The translations under genes were made by a program, and so were the position numbers. The notes below the pieces were generated by a model. That model did not search any database. It was not told the origin of the DNA and worked only from the letters and a program-made list of their open reading frames with translations. DNA of 64,000 nt from Deinococcus hopiensis KR-140 (GTDB taxonomy: Bacteria; Deinococcota; Deinococci; Deinococcales; Deinococcaceae), in contig NZ_FWWU01000009.1 in the NCBI RefSeq assembly GCF_900176165.1, forward strand, positions 1,166,001 to 1,230,000, in the 5' to 3' direction. Within the stretch, counting starts at the first letter, position 1. Every line of letters starts with the position of its first letter. Shown in pieces: positions 35,470 to 51,525 of this stretch.

Positions 35470-36584
35470 TTAGAAAAACCGGCCCACGTCCCGCACCACC
35501 ACGAACGCCATCAGCAGCATCACGAATGCAAAGCCCGCCACGTTGATGGCCTGCTCCTGCGCCAAGGTCAGGGGGCGGCCCCGCAGTGTCCCAACGAGGA
35601 CGAGCAGGATGCGTCCGCCGTCCAGCCCCGGGATGGGGATCAGGTTGAAAAAGGCGAGCGAGAGGTTGAGCAAAATCGCCACCTGCACCAGGGCCCAGCC
35701 GCTGACCGCTGCGGCGCGGCTCACCACCTCCGCCGTGCCGATGGGACCGGATACATTCTCGTCAGGGGAGAGGTTGAGCGTCAGGAAGCGGGTAAACAGA
35801 TTGCCGAACGCCCTCAGCACCTGCGGCACGGCCTGGGCCGTGGTGCGCAGCGAGGTGGCGAGGGCCACGGGCACGGTTGCGGAGCGCACGTCCGGCCCGT
35901 ACTGGATCCCCAGGCGCTGCTGCTGGCCGCCCACCCGGGCCTGCCAGTCGAAAGTCACGTCCCGGCGTTGCCCCGCCCGCTCCAGGGTGAGGGTTTTGCG
36001 TCCGTCCTGCGCCAGCGCGTCGCGAACCGATTCCCACCCAGCGCGGGTCTGGCCGCCCACCGTGTACGTCTCGGGAATGGGACGGCCATCAAGGGCGACG
36101 ATCACGTCCCCGTTTTGCAAGCCGAGCGCCTGGGCACGCGAGTTCGGCAGCACCCGTTCGACCCTCGCCCGATCTGGGGCTGGAACGCCCTGCGAGGTGA
36201 ACATGGCCGTCATCAGGCCCACGGCCAGCAGCAGGTTCATCAGCGGTCCGGCGAACAGGACCGCCACCTTGCCGAGGGCGGGCAGCGCCGCGAAGCCCCT
36301 GGTGGGCTGGCGGTATACCCCCCCCGGGCCTTCCTGAGGAGCCATGCCGTCGATCTCGACGTAACCGCCGATGGGCAGCAGGGAGAGCCGCCACTCGGTT
36401 CCGCCCCAGGGCCGCCGAAAGAGGATGGGACCCATGCCGATGCTGAAAGATTTGACCGCTACCCCCTGCCAGCGGGCGAGGGCGTAGTGCGCGAGTTCGT
36501 GCAGGAAGGTGGCGATGCCGATGATGAGTAGCGTCCACAGCAACCCCGCCGGAGTCAGCGCGGCCGCAATTCCCTGCAACACGT

Positions 36585-36588
<4 letters not shown>
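35470..36588 (-). CDS. rseP: Site-2 protease, RseP family
   Basis: This 372-aa membrane metalloprotease cuts substrates within the bilayer (anti-sigma factors, signal-peptide remnants). The zinc motif FLHELAHYALARW is at residues 29-40, one PDZ domain follows (RVERVLPNSRAQALGLQNGDVIVALDG), and the second active-site motif NLIPIPGLDGGR is near residue 318. The GTG start at 36588 overlaps the dxr stop (GTGA), so translation is coupled. It is the last gene of the rpsB-to-rseP block, as in many bacteria. Confidence 0.93.
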
Positions 36589-37769
<1,181 letters not shown>

Positions 37770-37822
37770 GGCGCAAGGACGTGTGTGGGAAAACGTCCCT
37801 TCTGGCCCCACGCGGGTCTCCT

Positions 37823-38653
37823 TTACCGCGTAAACACACTGATATTCAGGAACAGGTACGTCGCCGGAACCGCAAACAGCAGGCTGTCGATGCGGTCCAG
37901 AAAGCCGCCGTGCCCCGGCAGACTGCTGCCGCTGTCCTTGGTTCTCAAGGCGCGCTTGAGGAGGCTTTCCGAGAGGTCGCCGAGTTGTGAGGCGCTCGCC
38001 ACCAGAATGGAATACAGCAGGGCTTCGAGCGGGGACCAGATGTGCGTGAGCTGGGTCATCAGCAGCACCACCAGGAAACTGAAGAGCAGCCCCCCCACTG
38101 CGCCCTCCACCGTCTTGCCAGGACTCACCTCGGGGGCCAGCTTGCGCCGCCCAAAAAAGTGCCCGGCGAAATACCCGCCGATATCTGCGGCGAACGTCGC
38201 CATCAGCGGCAGCGCGAAGTACAGCAGGCCGTCTCCCGCATCTGGGGTATAGCGCAGCATCAGGAAGTACCCCAGCAGCCACGGCACGTACAGCAGTCCG
38301 AACAGCGAGTACACGATGCGCTCCAGTGGGCGCTCGCCAGGGCGAATCACTTCCAGCACCAGCATGTAGCCCAGGGCCACCGTCAGCACCACCTCACGCC
38401 AGGAGCCGCCCGGCCAGGGCGTCTGCGGGATCATGGGGAGGCTCGCCACGATCAGCGCGGTGGCGAAGACAGCCAGCGACACCCGCCGCACGTCAATGTC
38501 GTTGCGGTCCAGCATGCGGATGTACTCGAACAGCCCCATCACCGACAAGAACACCAGCGCCGGCAGCAGCGTGATCCACCCGAGGTACACGATGATTCCC
38601 GCCAGGACAAAGCCCACCACGCTGGTGGTGACGCGGCTGCTCAGCGATTCCAT
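37823..38653 (-). CDS. cdsA: Phosphatidate cytidylyltransferase
   Basis: CdsA makes CDP-diacylglycerol from phosphatidic acid and CTP in the membrane. The 276-aa protein has about eight hydrophobic spans. The family signature near the C-terminus reads SESLLKRALRTKDSGSSLPGHGGFLDRIDSL, with the conserved S-K-R, KD, PGHGG and DR residues. The start at 38653 has GGAG upstream. It follows frr by 94 nt, and uppS, which often sits between frr and cdsA in other bacteria, is absent here. Confidence 0.95.
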   Translation of the reverse strand: MESLSSRVTTSVVGFVLAGIIVYLGWITLLPALVFLSVMGLFEYIRMLDRNDIDVRRVSLAVFATALIVASLPMIPQTPWPGGSWREVVLTVALGYMLVLEVIRPGERPLERIVYSLFGLLYVPWLLGYFLMLRYTPDAGDGLLYFALPLMATFAADIGGYFAGHFFGRRKLAPEVSPGKTVEGAVGGLLFSFLVVLLMTQLTHIWSPLEALLYSILVASASQLGDLSESLLKRALRTKDSGSSLPGHGGFLDRIDSLLFAVPATYLFLNISVFTR

Positions 38654-38746
38654 GCGGTCTCCTGGAAGGAGACGGGACGTGGGCTGCGGGGCATAGGTTT
38701 GTGCCTACGCCTCACAACCCACACGTCACGTTCGGCTTGGGGCGGA

Positions 38747-39299
<553 letters not shown>

Positions 39300-39398
39300 G
39301 AGAGGGGTCTCCTTTGTGAAGGGGGAGGGGATGACGTGCGGTTCGGGCCGATTGTAGCGGGGAAGGGACTTGCAGAGGGCCGAACGTGGAGGGAGTCT

Positions 39399-40124
39399 TT
39401 ACGGCGTGCCCCCCGCTTCGCTTTGGATCAGTGTGCCCACCCGCTCGCCCGTGAAGAGGCGGCGCAGGTTGCCCTCCTGGAAGATGTCGAACACGACGAT
39501 GGGCAGGCCCTTGTCCATGCAGAGCGTGATGGCGGTGACGTCCATCACTTCCAGGCGCTGTTCCACCACGTCCATGTGGCTCAGGGTGTCGAAGCGCTTT
39601 GCGGCCGGGTTCTTCTGGGGATCGCTGTCGTACACACCGTCTACCTTGTTCTTCGCCATCAACACCACGTCCGCGCCAATCTCCAGGGCGCGCAGGGTGG
39701 AGGTGGTGTCGGTGGTGAAAAAGGGCGCGCCGTTGCCCCCGCCGAAAATTACCACGCGGCCCTTTTCGAGGTGACGCATTGCGCGGCGGCGGATGTAGGG
39801 CTCGGCCACGGCGTGCATCTGAATGGCGGTCATCACGCGCGTGGGCTGGCCTGCGGACTCCATCGCGTCTTGCAACGCCATGGCGTTCATGACGGTGCCC
39901 AGCATCCCGATGTAGTCTGCCGTCGCCGCGTCCATGCCCTTGCCGTTGCGTGTGCCGCGCCACAGGTTGCCGCCCCCGATCACCACGGCGAGCTCCACGC
40001 CCGTGCCTTCCAGGGCCCCGGTGATCAGCCGGGCGAGTTGGGCGGTGGTGTCGGGGCTGATGCCGAAGCCGGACTCACCCGCGAGGAATTCGCCGGAGAG
40101 TTTGAGCAGGACGCGTTTGAACAT
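39399..40124 (-). CDS. pyrH: UMP kinase
   Basis: PyrH phosphorylates UMP to UDP. It is the hexameric bacterial kinase of the amino-acid-kinase fold. The 241-aa sequence carries KRVLLKLSGEFLAG, VVIGGGNLWRG, ADYIGMLGTVMNAMAL, the GGGNGAPFFTTDTT phosphate loop and ADVVLMAKNKVDGVYDSDP. AGGTGCC precedes the ATG at 40124. It sits downstream of tsf, separated by a terminator and repeat R1d, so it may need its own promoter. Confidence 0.97.
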   Translation of the reverse strand: MFKRVLLKLSGEFLAGESGFGISPDTTAQLARLITGALEGTGVELAVVIGGGNLWRGTRNGKGMDAATADYIGMLGTVMNAMALQDAMESAGQPTRVMTAIQMHAVAEPYIRRRAMRHLEKGRVVIFGGGNGAPFFTTDTTSTLRALEIGADVVLMAKNKVDGVYDSDPQKNPAAKRFDTLSHMDVVEQRLEVMDVTAITLCMDKGLPIVVFDIFQEGNLRRLFTGERVGTLIQSEAGGTP

Positions 40125-40139
40125 GGGGGCACCTCATGA

Positions 40140-40251
40140 GGATTGCGGTTGGGCCGTCAGGCTCAACCCGAGCGAAGCGAGCAGGAAAAACGGTGACGGA
40201 GAGGCGTGAAAGCACCGAAGCGGAGCGGAGGTAAAGGGTTGTCCGGAAACC
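40140..40251. repeat. Dispersed repeat R1, copy d
   Basis: An inverted-orientation R1 copy lies in the tsf-pyrH gap, with the GAGCAGGAAAAACGGTGACGGAGAGGCG core intact but the inner part of one terminal repeat missing. It interrupts the otherwise conserved translation cluster. Confidence 0.75.
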
Positions 40252-40353
40252 GTACCAGACGCAATCCACCGTAAAAGGGAGAGAAGGCAAGAAAAAGCTC
40301 AGCGGGCGTCTGAGGCCGCCGCTGAGCGGAAGGGAGAAGGCGAGCGGCCCGTG

Positions 40354-40381
40354 AAAAAGGCGGCGCTGTGGCCGCCCTTTT
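40354..40381 (-). terminator. Terminator after tsf
   Basis: An A5 run, a GGCGGC/GCCGCC stem with a 6-nt loop and a T4 run lie just behind the tsf stop, symmetrical in both directions. It would limit read-through from rpsB-tsf into pyrH. Confidence 0.75.
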
Positions 40382-40384
40382 CGT

Positions 40385-41185
<801 letters not shown>

Positions 41186-41273
41186 TGATACCTCCGTAAG
41201 GTGAATTGTCGTCCGAAGAAAGGGGGCGGACCGTTCTGCGCCGGACGCCCCCAAATATGCCTGGTGGGCGGGA

Positions 41274-42071
<798 letters not shown>

Positions 42072-42224
42072 GGTTGACTCCTGAACGTTGATCGGGAAAA
42101 AGTTTGCCGTCCTCGCGCCAGCCTCGCGCCACTCCCTGTTGCCAGGTTCTGCACTTTTGCGGCCAGGCCCGCGTGCGACGTTCCAGCACGCGCGGGCAGG
42201 GGTCACGGGGGCACCCAAACGTGG

Positions 42225-42230
42225 AGTATA
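42225..42230 (-). promoter_or_regulatory. -10 hexamer of the rpsB promoter
   Basis: TATACT on the minus strand lies about 155 nt before the rpsB start. No good -35 was seen. The implied leader of about 150 nt is long enough for regulatory RNA structure, but none was recognised. Confidence 0.45.
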
Positions 42231-42287
42231 GCAGGTGGTGGGGCAATCGGTGGCGGGTTGCGCGGGGCTTGCACAGGAGGGAGGGCG

Positions 42288-43102
42288 TCAGCGGTGGAGC
42301 GCTGCCGTTGCGATCTGCGCGACTTCCAGCGTCGCCTCCGCCTGTTCCCGCTCACCTGCCTGCAAATGCCACGCCGCTGATAAGCCTGCGTAGGCCAGAA
42401 TCCATTGCAGCAGGTGCGAACGGTCCAGCCCCGCCTCCTGCGACGCCACGTCCGCCTGCCGGGCGAGGCGTCCGGGCGTGGCGGCCACTTCCAGGCCGGG
42501 ATTGCAGAAGATGTTGGCGTAGTCGTAGCCCCGCTCTCCTGTCAGTCCCTTGGGATCAATGGCAAGCCAGCCCCGCTCGCGGCTGTGCAGAACGTTGCCT
42601 GAATGTCGCCGTGCAGGACGCGAACATCCTGTTGTTTCCGCAGAAGGCTCAGGGCCGTTTCCAGGGCGTGGGCCAGCACGCCGCCCACGCCTGGCGCCAT
42701 CTCCTCCAGCCCCCGGAACCAGCGCTCCAGGGAAGGCAGTTCGGGCCCCGGCCACGTCCCGTTCCGGTGCAGCGCGCCTGCCAACCGGCAAAGAATCCGC
42801 GTCGCCTCGTCGTCGCGCCCGGCGCTCACCATCTCGGTCAGTGAAAAATTGCCCTCCACCCGCTCCAGCAATACCGCTTCGGCGTCGTGCTGCCAGACCC
42901 GCGCTGCGCCCGCACCATCCCACCAGGCCATCACCGCGTTGCCCGTCTTCTCCTCCTCACCCCGCGCGATTTCGAGCATGGCCGCCTGGCCCCCATACCG
43001 CACGGGCAGGAGGTCACTGCTGCGGGTGTAAATGGGCAGACCGTCGGAGACGAGGTGCCAGCGCTGCATATACGGGTGGAAGGTCACCCCGCCAGTCTCC
43101 AC
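42288..43102 (-). pseudogene. Frameshifted APH(6)/hydroxyurea-type antibiotic kinase
   Basis: The N-terminal frame from about 43102 (VTFHPYMQRWHLVSDGLPI, AVLLERVEGN) reaches RVLHGDI and then shifts near 42600. The second frame gives SGNVLHSRERGWLAIDPKGLTGERGYDYANIFCNPGLEVA and continues to TGA 42288. Together they match the APH_6_hur family, which includes streptomycin 6-kinase. The break falls inside the catalytic loop HGD-x-H-x-GN and fits loss of one or four bases. As read the enzyme is inactive; a sequencing error is an alternative. Confidence 0.82.
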
Positions 43103-43152
43103 CTTTGGAATGAGTCTGAGCGCCCTCCCGAAGTGTTAGGCTCGCGCGAGTT

Positions 43153-43989
<837 letters not shown>

Positions 43990-44021
43990 CAGCGCGAAGG
44001 GCCGAGGGCAGAAGGACCTGA

Positions 44022-44467
44022 GTGCTTCGCGCTGAGGAACGCGCGCTGCCCGGTCAGGACCTCCCGCGCGTTGCCGTGGGGTCCGCCCCGGTGCACGGAA
44101 GGGGGGGGGGTTGCTGCTGCTCCGCCTGCATAGCGGGCAGTGGACCCTGCCGGGCGCTCACCTCATGCCCGGCGAGAGTCTGGAGGGAGCCGCCCGCCGC
44201 GAAACGCAGGAGACGGGGCCCAAACCGCTGGGTCTGGCGCGCTCGGCCGTGGTGTCAGGGCCAGGGGCCTTCGTGCCGGAAGGGGAGAGGTGCAGCGGCT
44301 GCGTCACGGCCATGTTCCGGGCCAGCCGCTTCTCCGGCGAGCTGGGGGTAGGTAACGGGAGTTACGGATGTAAGGCGGTTTCTGTCCGCAGGGACCACTT
44401 CGACGGTTCGGACCATCGCCCCTGTACTCCGGTCAAGCAGAGGCGTTCCTTTGCGGACAGCGCTTGA
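44022..44467 (+). pseudogene. NUDIX hydrolase broken at a G10 tract
   Basis: A frame starting GTG CTT CGC near 44021 (LRAEERALPGQDLPRVAVGSAPVHG) meets ten G at 44101-44110. The NUDIX part, LLLRLHSGQWTLPGAHLMPGESLEGAARRETQETG, is in a different frame. With 8 or 11 G the two would join in one frame. The NUDIX box fits GX5EX7REUXEEXGU except that the first E of EE is Q. The C-terminus after FSGELGVGNG drifts off. The substrate is unknown. Confidence 0.65.
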
Positions 44468-44503
44468 AGAGCCCCGCTGGCTACGCTCTGCGACAATACG
44501 TCC

Positions 44504-45508
44504 GTGTTCTCTCGCTCCCCGACGAGATACCGCCCCTTCATTGACGGCAAATACGCCGTCTCAGCCGGGTTGTACCGGTTGGGGGCACAACCGGTTCCCT
44601 GGCTGGAGGTTCCCGCCCCGGAACACCACACCTTCGCCTTTGACCGGGACTACGGGCGGTTCGCAGCGAGTAAGGCGGCTGCCCACCATCGGGCACCGCA
44701 CGAATACGCGGGTGAGGCGGGGTTGACGCCGGACTTGCGCGAAGCGGCCCTCGACTTCATCTCCCGGACCCTCGCCGCCGAGAGTGACGGCGTGGTGACC
44801 TGGGACGGGCGGACCTTGCGCAATGAGGCGTTGGGCTGGTCCGCCGAGCTCGGCGTGCGTTGGGGCAGTGTGGAGGGCCTGAAGCGCTTCGGTGGACCGT
44901 TCGCTCCTCTCGTCCGGAACGTGGTGCCGCTGAACGCCCTCGACTTCTTGGGGCTTAACGCTCAGGAAGACCTGGCGATCATCGCCCGTGATCCCGCCAC
45001 CGGGCACGACTGGCTGGCCGCCACGCACGTGCTCTCGCCGCAGCACTGGGACCCACGCGACAAACTGGGGCGGGACTTTGTGGCCGTGCATAGGCCCGTT
45101 GCCGGAAGCGGCCCGATGAACGCCACCGCGCCCCGGTTGGTGGACGCGGTGATCTCGCGCGGACCTTTTGTGCGCTTTGCCTGGGGCATCAGCGTCACAG
45201 ACCGGCTGGACCACCACCCGGCGGCCCCTCCCGACGGGGACCGGGCCGCCTCCACCCGCTTTGATCCCGGCGCCGCCTTCTTGCGCGTCGAGCGGCAGAC
45301 GCTGACGGGTTTTCCCGCTGCGGGGGGCGCGCTCTTCACCATCCGTCCCCTGACGACGCCGCTGCGGGAAGCGGTGGCCGAGCCAGTCCACGCCTCCGCC
45401 CTGGCCGCGGCCCTGCGAACGATGATGCCCGAACAGGCGGCGTACAAGGGGCTGGAGGGCTTGCTGCCGGACCTGCTGGCCTGGCTGGATGAACGGGGCG
45501 AAGGCTAA
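44504..45508 (+). CDS. DUF3445 family (heme-dependent oxidative N-demethylase-like)
   Basis: This 334-aa protein fits DUF3445, whose characterised member is the alpha subunit of a heme-dependent oxidative N-demethylase. Recognisable blocks are LGAQPVPWLEVPAPEHHTFAFDRDYGRFAASK near the N-terminus, QEDLAIIARDPATGHDWLAATHVLSPQHWDPRDKLGRDFVAVHRPV in the middle, and FLRVERQTLTGFPAAGGALFTIRPLTTPL near the C-terminus. It should be cytosolic. The start is GTG 44504, 6 nt after GACAAT. No other subunit gene is adjacent, so the activity is unproven. Confidence 0.72.
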   Translation: MFSRSPTRYRPFIDGKYAVSAGLYRLGAQPVPWLEVPAPEHHTFAFDRDYGRFAASKAAAHHRAPHEYAGEAGLTPDLREAALDFISRTLAAESDGVVTWDGRTLRNEALGWSAELGVRWGSVEGLKRFGGPFAPLVRNVVPLNALDFLGLNAQEDLAIIARDPATGHDWLAATHVLSPQHWDPRDKLGRDFVAVHRPVAGSGPMNATAPRLVDAVISRGPFVRFAWGISVTDRLDHHPAAPPDGDRAASTRFDPGAAFLRVERQTLTGFPAAGGALFTIRPLTTPLREAVAEPVHASALAAALRTMMPEQAAYKGLEGLLPDLLAWLDERGEG

Positions 45509-45543
45509 AGGGTCCGTCAGGCCCTGCGCCTTACACTCCAGGC

Positions 45544-45996
45544 GTGAACGTTCGCCTTTTCCTCGGTCGTGGTGTGCCCACCCTCCTGCTGGGAGCGGTG
45601 CTGTTCGCCTGTGATGTACCGGCGGGCAGCACCTCGACGGGTGGGCGCGAAACGCCAATCCGTCCGGAGGCGAGGGCCACCTCACTCGCCCGTGACCCGG
45701 CCAGTGGTCTCGCCTTCGTCGCGGTCCGCGGGTTGCCGCCTGAGGGCCAGCGCACACTGAAGCTCATTCGCGCGGGTGGTCCCTTTCCCTACCGCAAGGA
45801 CGGCGTGACCTTCGGCAACCGCGAGGGCGTGTTGCCGCAGCGGCCCCGGGGCGGGTACCGCGAATACACGGTGCCAACGCCCGGCGAGGGGAACCGGGGC
45901 GCGCGGCGGATCGTGTGCGCAGCGCTCAACCCTGCGGACCGCGAGTGCTACTACACCGCCGATCATTACGCCACCTTCCGGAGAATTCGTCCGTGA
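45544..45996 (+). CDS. Barnase-like guanyl-specific ribonuclease, lipoprotein
   Basis: This 150-aa protein has a lipoprotein signal (LLLGAVLFAC, lipid-modified C23). Its C-terminal domain (about residues 55-150) is of the microbial N1/T1/barnase ribonuclease family. Expected catalytic residues are E107 in GGYREYTVP, an Arg in NRGARRIV (118-121) and H141 in ADHYATF. C125 and C135 may pair. It would cut RNA after guanine, outside the membrane. The GTG start is 6 nt after TACACT (45532-45537). Its stop overlaps the barstar start, so toxin and inhibitor are coupled. Confidence 0.85.
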   Translation: MNVRLFLGRGVPTLLLGAVLFACDVPAGSTSTGGRETPIRPEARATSLARDPASGLAFVAVRGLPPEGQRTLKLIRAGGPFPYRKDGVTFGNREGVLPQRPRGGYREYTVPTPGEGNRGARRIVCAALNPADRECYYTADHYATFRRIRP

Positions 45997-46391
45997 TTCA
46001 CGTTTTTGCGCAGGCGCCTCAGGGCATTCAGACCGCGCCGCACGACGCCCGCATCCTGGCCGCCGGGCATCAGGTGGCCTTGCGCGAGGTGGACCTCTCC
46101 CAGGTGCACGGCAAGGAAAGCCTGATGCTCGCCTTTTTGCGCGGCCTGTCACTGTCGGGTAACTTCGGCCACAACTGGGACGCCCTGTATGACGTACTGA
46201 CCGACTCCGACGCCTGTCCCGCGCGCTTTGCTCTGGTGCTGTGCGACTACGGGCATTTCCGCACGCGTCACCGCCACCTCGCCGCTCCGCTGGAGGGCGT
46301 GCTGATCGACGCCCAGCGCGAGGCCGCTGGGCAGGGCCGCTCACTCTGGCTGCTGGCGGAGGAGCCGGATTCGGACACGGCGCACTGGTAG
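45993..46391 (+). CDS. Barstar-family RNase inhibitor
   Basis: This 132-aa protein fits the barstar family: it begins MIHVFAQAPQGIQTAPHDARILAAGHQVALREVDLSQVHGKESLMLAFLRGLSLSGNFGHNWDALYDVLTDSD. The GHNWDALYD block is the family's hallmark and contains the barnase-binding helix. It should stay in the cytoplasm and bind the RNase before export. GTG 45993 overlaps the RNase stop (GTGA), which secures co-production of the inhibitor. Confidence 0.9.
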   Translation: MIHVFAQAPQGIQTAPHDARILAAGHQVALREVDLSQVHGKESLMLAFLRGLSLSGNFGHNWDALYDVLTDSDACPARFALVLCDYGHFRTRHRHLAAPLEGVLIDAQREAAGQGRSLWLLAEEPDSDTAHW

Positions 46392-46652
46392 GCACTCTTC
46401 GGCCCGGTGCAGAACCGCGGCGCAGCCCGTGCACCCGCGGGGGGGCACCTGGTACACACCGTTCAGACTTCCGTTTGTGCCAGCCCTGTGTCCGGCAGGA
46501 GCAGTCGCAAGTCGGCAGGGCGAGCGGTTCAGCGGCTGGGGGCTTGACGCAAACGCACGGTCGGGGAACGCCTCGAGATTGCCGCCACTCCACCTGGAGA
46601 AGGTGCTGCCCGGCCTCGGCCCTTGGGCTTGGCCCTGCTACACTTCCCCGCG

Positions 46653-47666
46653 ATGAGCGCACCGCGTCCCCGGTACATCCTCGGCATCGACACTTCCTGC
46701 GACGACACGGGCGTGGGCGTGGTGGAGTTGCTTCTGGGCGGCGGGGTGCAGGTGCGGGCCAACCGGGTGTGGTCCCAGACCGTTCACGCGCAGTACGGCG
46801 GCGTGATGCCCGAACTGGCGAGTCGCGAGCATGTGGAGCGTATCGACGCGGTGATGGGGGACGCGCTGGCCGACGCCGGATTACGCGTGGAAGACATCGG
46901 CGCAGTGGCCACGACCTCCGGCCCCGGCTTGATGGGAGCGCTGCTGGTGGGCCTAATGTACGGCAAAGGCCTTGCGCAGGCGCTGGACGTGCCCTTCTAC
47001 GCCGCGCACCACCTGGAGGGCCATATCTACGCGGCGGCAAGCGAGGCGGAGTTGCGCGCGCCGTACCTCGCCCTCGTGGTCAGCGGCGGACACACCCATC
47101 TTTTCGACGTGCCGCGCGAGGGCGAATACGTGCTCGTCGGGGCCACGCGCGACGACGCGGCGGGTGAGGCCTTCGACAAAATCGCCCGGCTGGCGGGGTT
47201 GGGCTACCCCGGTGGCCCGGCCATCAGTGAGGCGGCGACACGTGGGAACCCGGACGCCGTGCCCTTCAAGGAACCCCTGCAGGGGCAAAAAGGCTTCGAT
47301 TTTTCCTTTAGTGGCCTGAAGACGGCGGCGCTGCTGGCGCACAAGGCAGGGGCGACACCCGAAGACCTGGCAGCGGGGTTCGAGCGGGCGGCCGTGCGTG
47401 TGCTGGTTAAAACTGCGCTGCGGGCCGCGCAAGCGTATGGACGGGAAACGGTGGTGGTGTCCGGCGGTGTGGCCGCGAACCGGGCGCTGCGCAAAGCGTT
47501 TGCGGCCAGCCCGGTGCGGGCAGTCTTTCCCGGCAAGGGCCTGAACACCGACAACGGCGCAATGATCGCTCTGGCGGGAGCCGCCGCCATTCAGGCGGGC
47601 CGCCTGCCCAGCTCGCTCACTGAGGGCGCGGTGGCGTATGCCCCCCTGGCGAACCCTCAGCCCTAA
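46653..47666 (+). CDS. tsaD: tRNA N6-threonylcarbamoyladenosine synthase catalytic subunit
   Basis: TsaD transfers the threonylcarbamoyl group to A37 of ANN-decoding tRNAs, with TsaB and TsaE. The 337-aa ASKHA-fold protein carries ILGIDTSCDDTGVGVV, the metal motif HHLEGH (about residues 113-118), LVVSGGHTHLF, KIARLAGLGYPGGP, FSFSGLKTA and VSGGVAANRALR. TACACT (46639-46644) lies 8 nt before the ATG, again the leaderless layout. No tsaB or tsaE lies nearby. Confidence 0.96.
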   Translation: MSAPRPRYILGIDTSCDDTGVGVVELLLGGGVQVRANRVWSQTVHAQYGGVMPELASREHVERIDAVMGDALADAGLRVEDIGAVATTSGPGLMGALLVGLMYGKGLAQALDVPFYAAHHLEGHIYAAASEAELRAPYLALVVSGGHTHLFDVPREGEYVLVGATRDDAAGEAFDKIARLAGLGYPGGPAISEAATRGNPDAVPFKEPLQGQKGFDFSFSGLKTAALLAHKAGATPEDLAAGFERAAVRVLVKTALRAAQAYGRETVVVSGGVAANRALRKAFAASPVRAVFPGKGLNTDNGAMIALAGAAAIQAGRLPSSLTEGAVAYAPLANPQP

Positions 47667-47869
47667 GCAGCCCCCACCAGCAAGCCCAGAGAGGCCGCCT
47701 GGGCGATTGGCGTCCTTGCTCCCGCCACCCCACGCCGAGGGGGAGGCCGAGCCGAGGACGGAGCAGGAGCGCCGCCACGTCCCACCCGACCAGCAAGGTC
47801 CAGAAGGACGTTGGCCCCCAGCGGTGCCCAGGTGTAGGGCCGCCAGCCGCCCCGCACCACGTCTGATCA
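47667..47869. other. Possible coding debris downstream of tsaD
   Basis: The minus strand shows two overlapping partial frames with GGWRPYTWAPLGANVLLDL and LLVGWDVAALLLRPRLGLPLG. They look like one frameshifted membrane-protein fragment. No start, family or regulatory site could be supported. Confidence 0.25.
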
Positions 47870-47980
47870 GGATTGCGGTTCATCCGTGATGAAATAACGG
47901 GCCGAGCGGCGCGAGCAGGAAAAGCGGTGACGGAGAGGCGTGGAAGCACCGAAGCGGATGTAATGGATGATCCGGAAACC
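47870..47980. repeat. Dispersed repeat R1, copy e
   Basis: One end is GGATTGCGGTTCATCCGTGA, the other the complement of GGTTTCCGGATCATCC. The core GAGCAGGAAAAGCGGTGACGGAGAGGCGTGGAAGCACCGAAGCGG matches the other copies. It lies 204 bp upstream of secA. The remaining 200 bp to secA hold no other signal except the secA -10. Confidence 0.78.
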
Positions 47981-48184
47981 GTATGAGGCGTGCCGCAGCC
48001 TCCACCACGAGAAAGCAGAGGGCCGCGAACCGCATGGGACAGGAGGCAAAACGTTGCGTTCCCGCAAAGCAACCGCCTTCGGCCAACTCCCATCAACCCT
48101 TAGCCCGCTCCGCTCAAGTTGCTTACGCCGGTCTCACTGAACCCTGTCAGCCCGCTTCCTCATGGCGCGCTATACTCGGCTGTC

Positions 48185-50794
<2,610 letters not shown>

Positions 50795-50994
50795 AACCAG
50801 TGCCAAAACCTCGAGGCCCAAGAAGCCCGGGGCACGTTCAGGGCGGCAATTTCCACGTTGCCGCCCTTTCGTATGGTGAGCTGCACGTCCAATTCCTCCA
50901 GCAACGCGGATGGGCCTCAGGTTCTGTCGGGGCGAGAGCAGGCAGCAGTGGCGTTGAGGCTGGAGTGGCGGTTCAAGCCGCCAGTTTCGCACGA

Positions 50995-51074
50995 GAGCAA
51001 TTCTCCCCCGTGCGCATTCAAGTTCGCTTGCTCTACCCGGTCAAAAAGAAGTCCTCTTTTTGCCAAATGCTCTA
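50995..51074. repeat. MITE-like repeat R2, copy b (inverted, truncated)
   Basis: Read on the minus strand it begins TAGAGCATTTGGCAAAAAGA and continues with the R2 hairpin and GAACTTGAATGCGCA block. The second half with the other terminal repeat is missing. It abuts the C-terminal end of the secreted-protein remnant. Confidence 0.7.
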
Positions 51075-51525
51075 AACAAGAACTTCTGTGGCAGATCCAC
51101 CTGGAGTTGCTCCAATGTGCGGCCATTCGCGGCCCGAAACGGGAATTGCAGCGTTGTGCTGTTGCCCTGCGGTAACTGCCCTGGGGTCTCAGGCTGAAGA
51201 GCCCCAACGACATCTGTCCGAGTGACCGCCGTCAAGCTGTCGTCATTGCCGAGAAACACGTTGCAGGTGTTGTTGTACCGCACGCTGGTATCGGCGCGAG
51301 GGTTGTGCTGGTGCCGTTGCTGGGCTGTACCAGCAGGTGATAGACCGGCCCGGTACCACCAGTCGGATCGATGATTGCCTCAACCTCGGTGACGCGCAGA
51401 CGCCAGATTCCATTAAAAAGCGCTTCGTTTAGGCAGTCCGTGACGCTGGCCTGTTGGCCGGGCCACTGACGACGGTACCGTTCACGCTGACAGTTTGTCC
51501 AGCGACGCTGACGGGTCCTGGCGGC
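51075..51525 (-). pseudogene. Remnant of a secreted stalk-domain-type protein
   Basis: On the minus strand VSVAGQTVSVNGTVVSGPA (near 51510) resembles a copper-amine-oxidase-N-like stalk domain. VTDCLNEALFNGIWRLRVTEVEAIIDPTGGTGPVYHLLVQ follows in another frame, and RYNNTCNVFLGNDDSLTAVTRTDVVGALQPETPGQLPQGN in a third (51041-51283). These would belong to one exported protein. At least two frame changes and insertion of R2 at the 3' end inactivate it. Confidence 0.6.
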
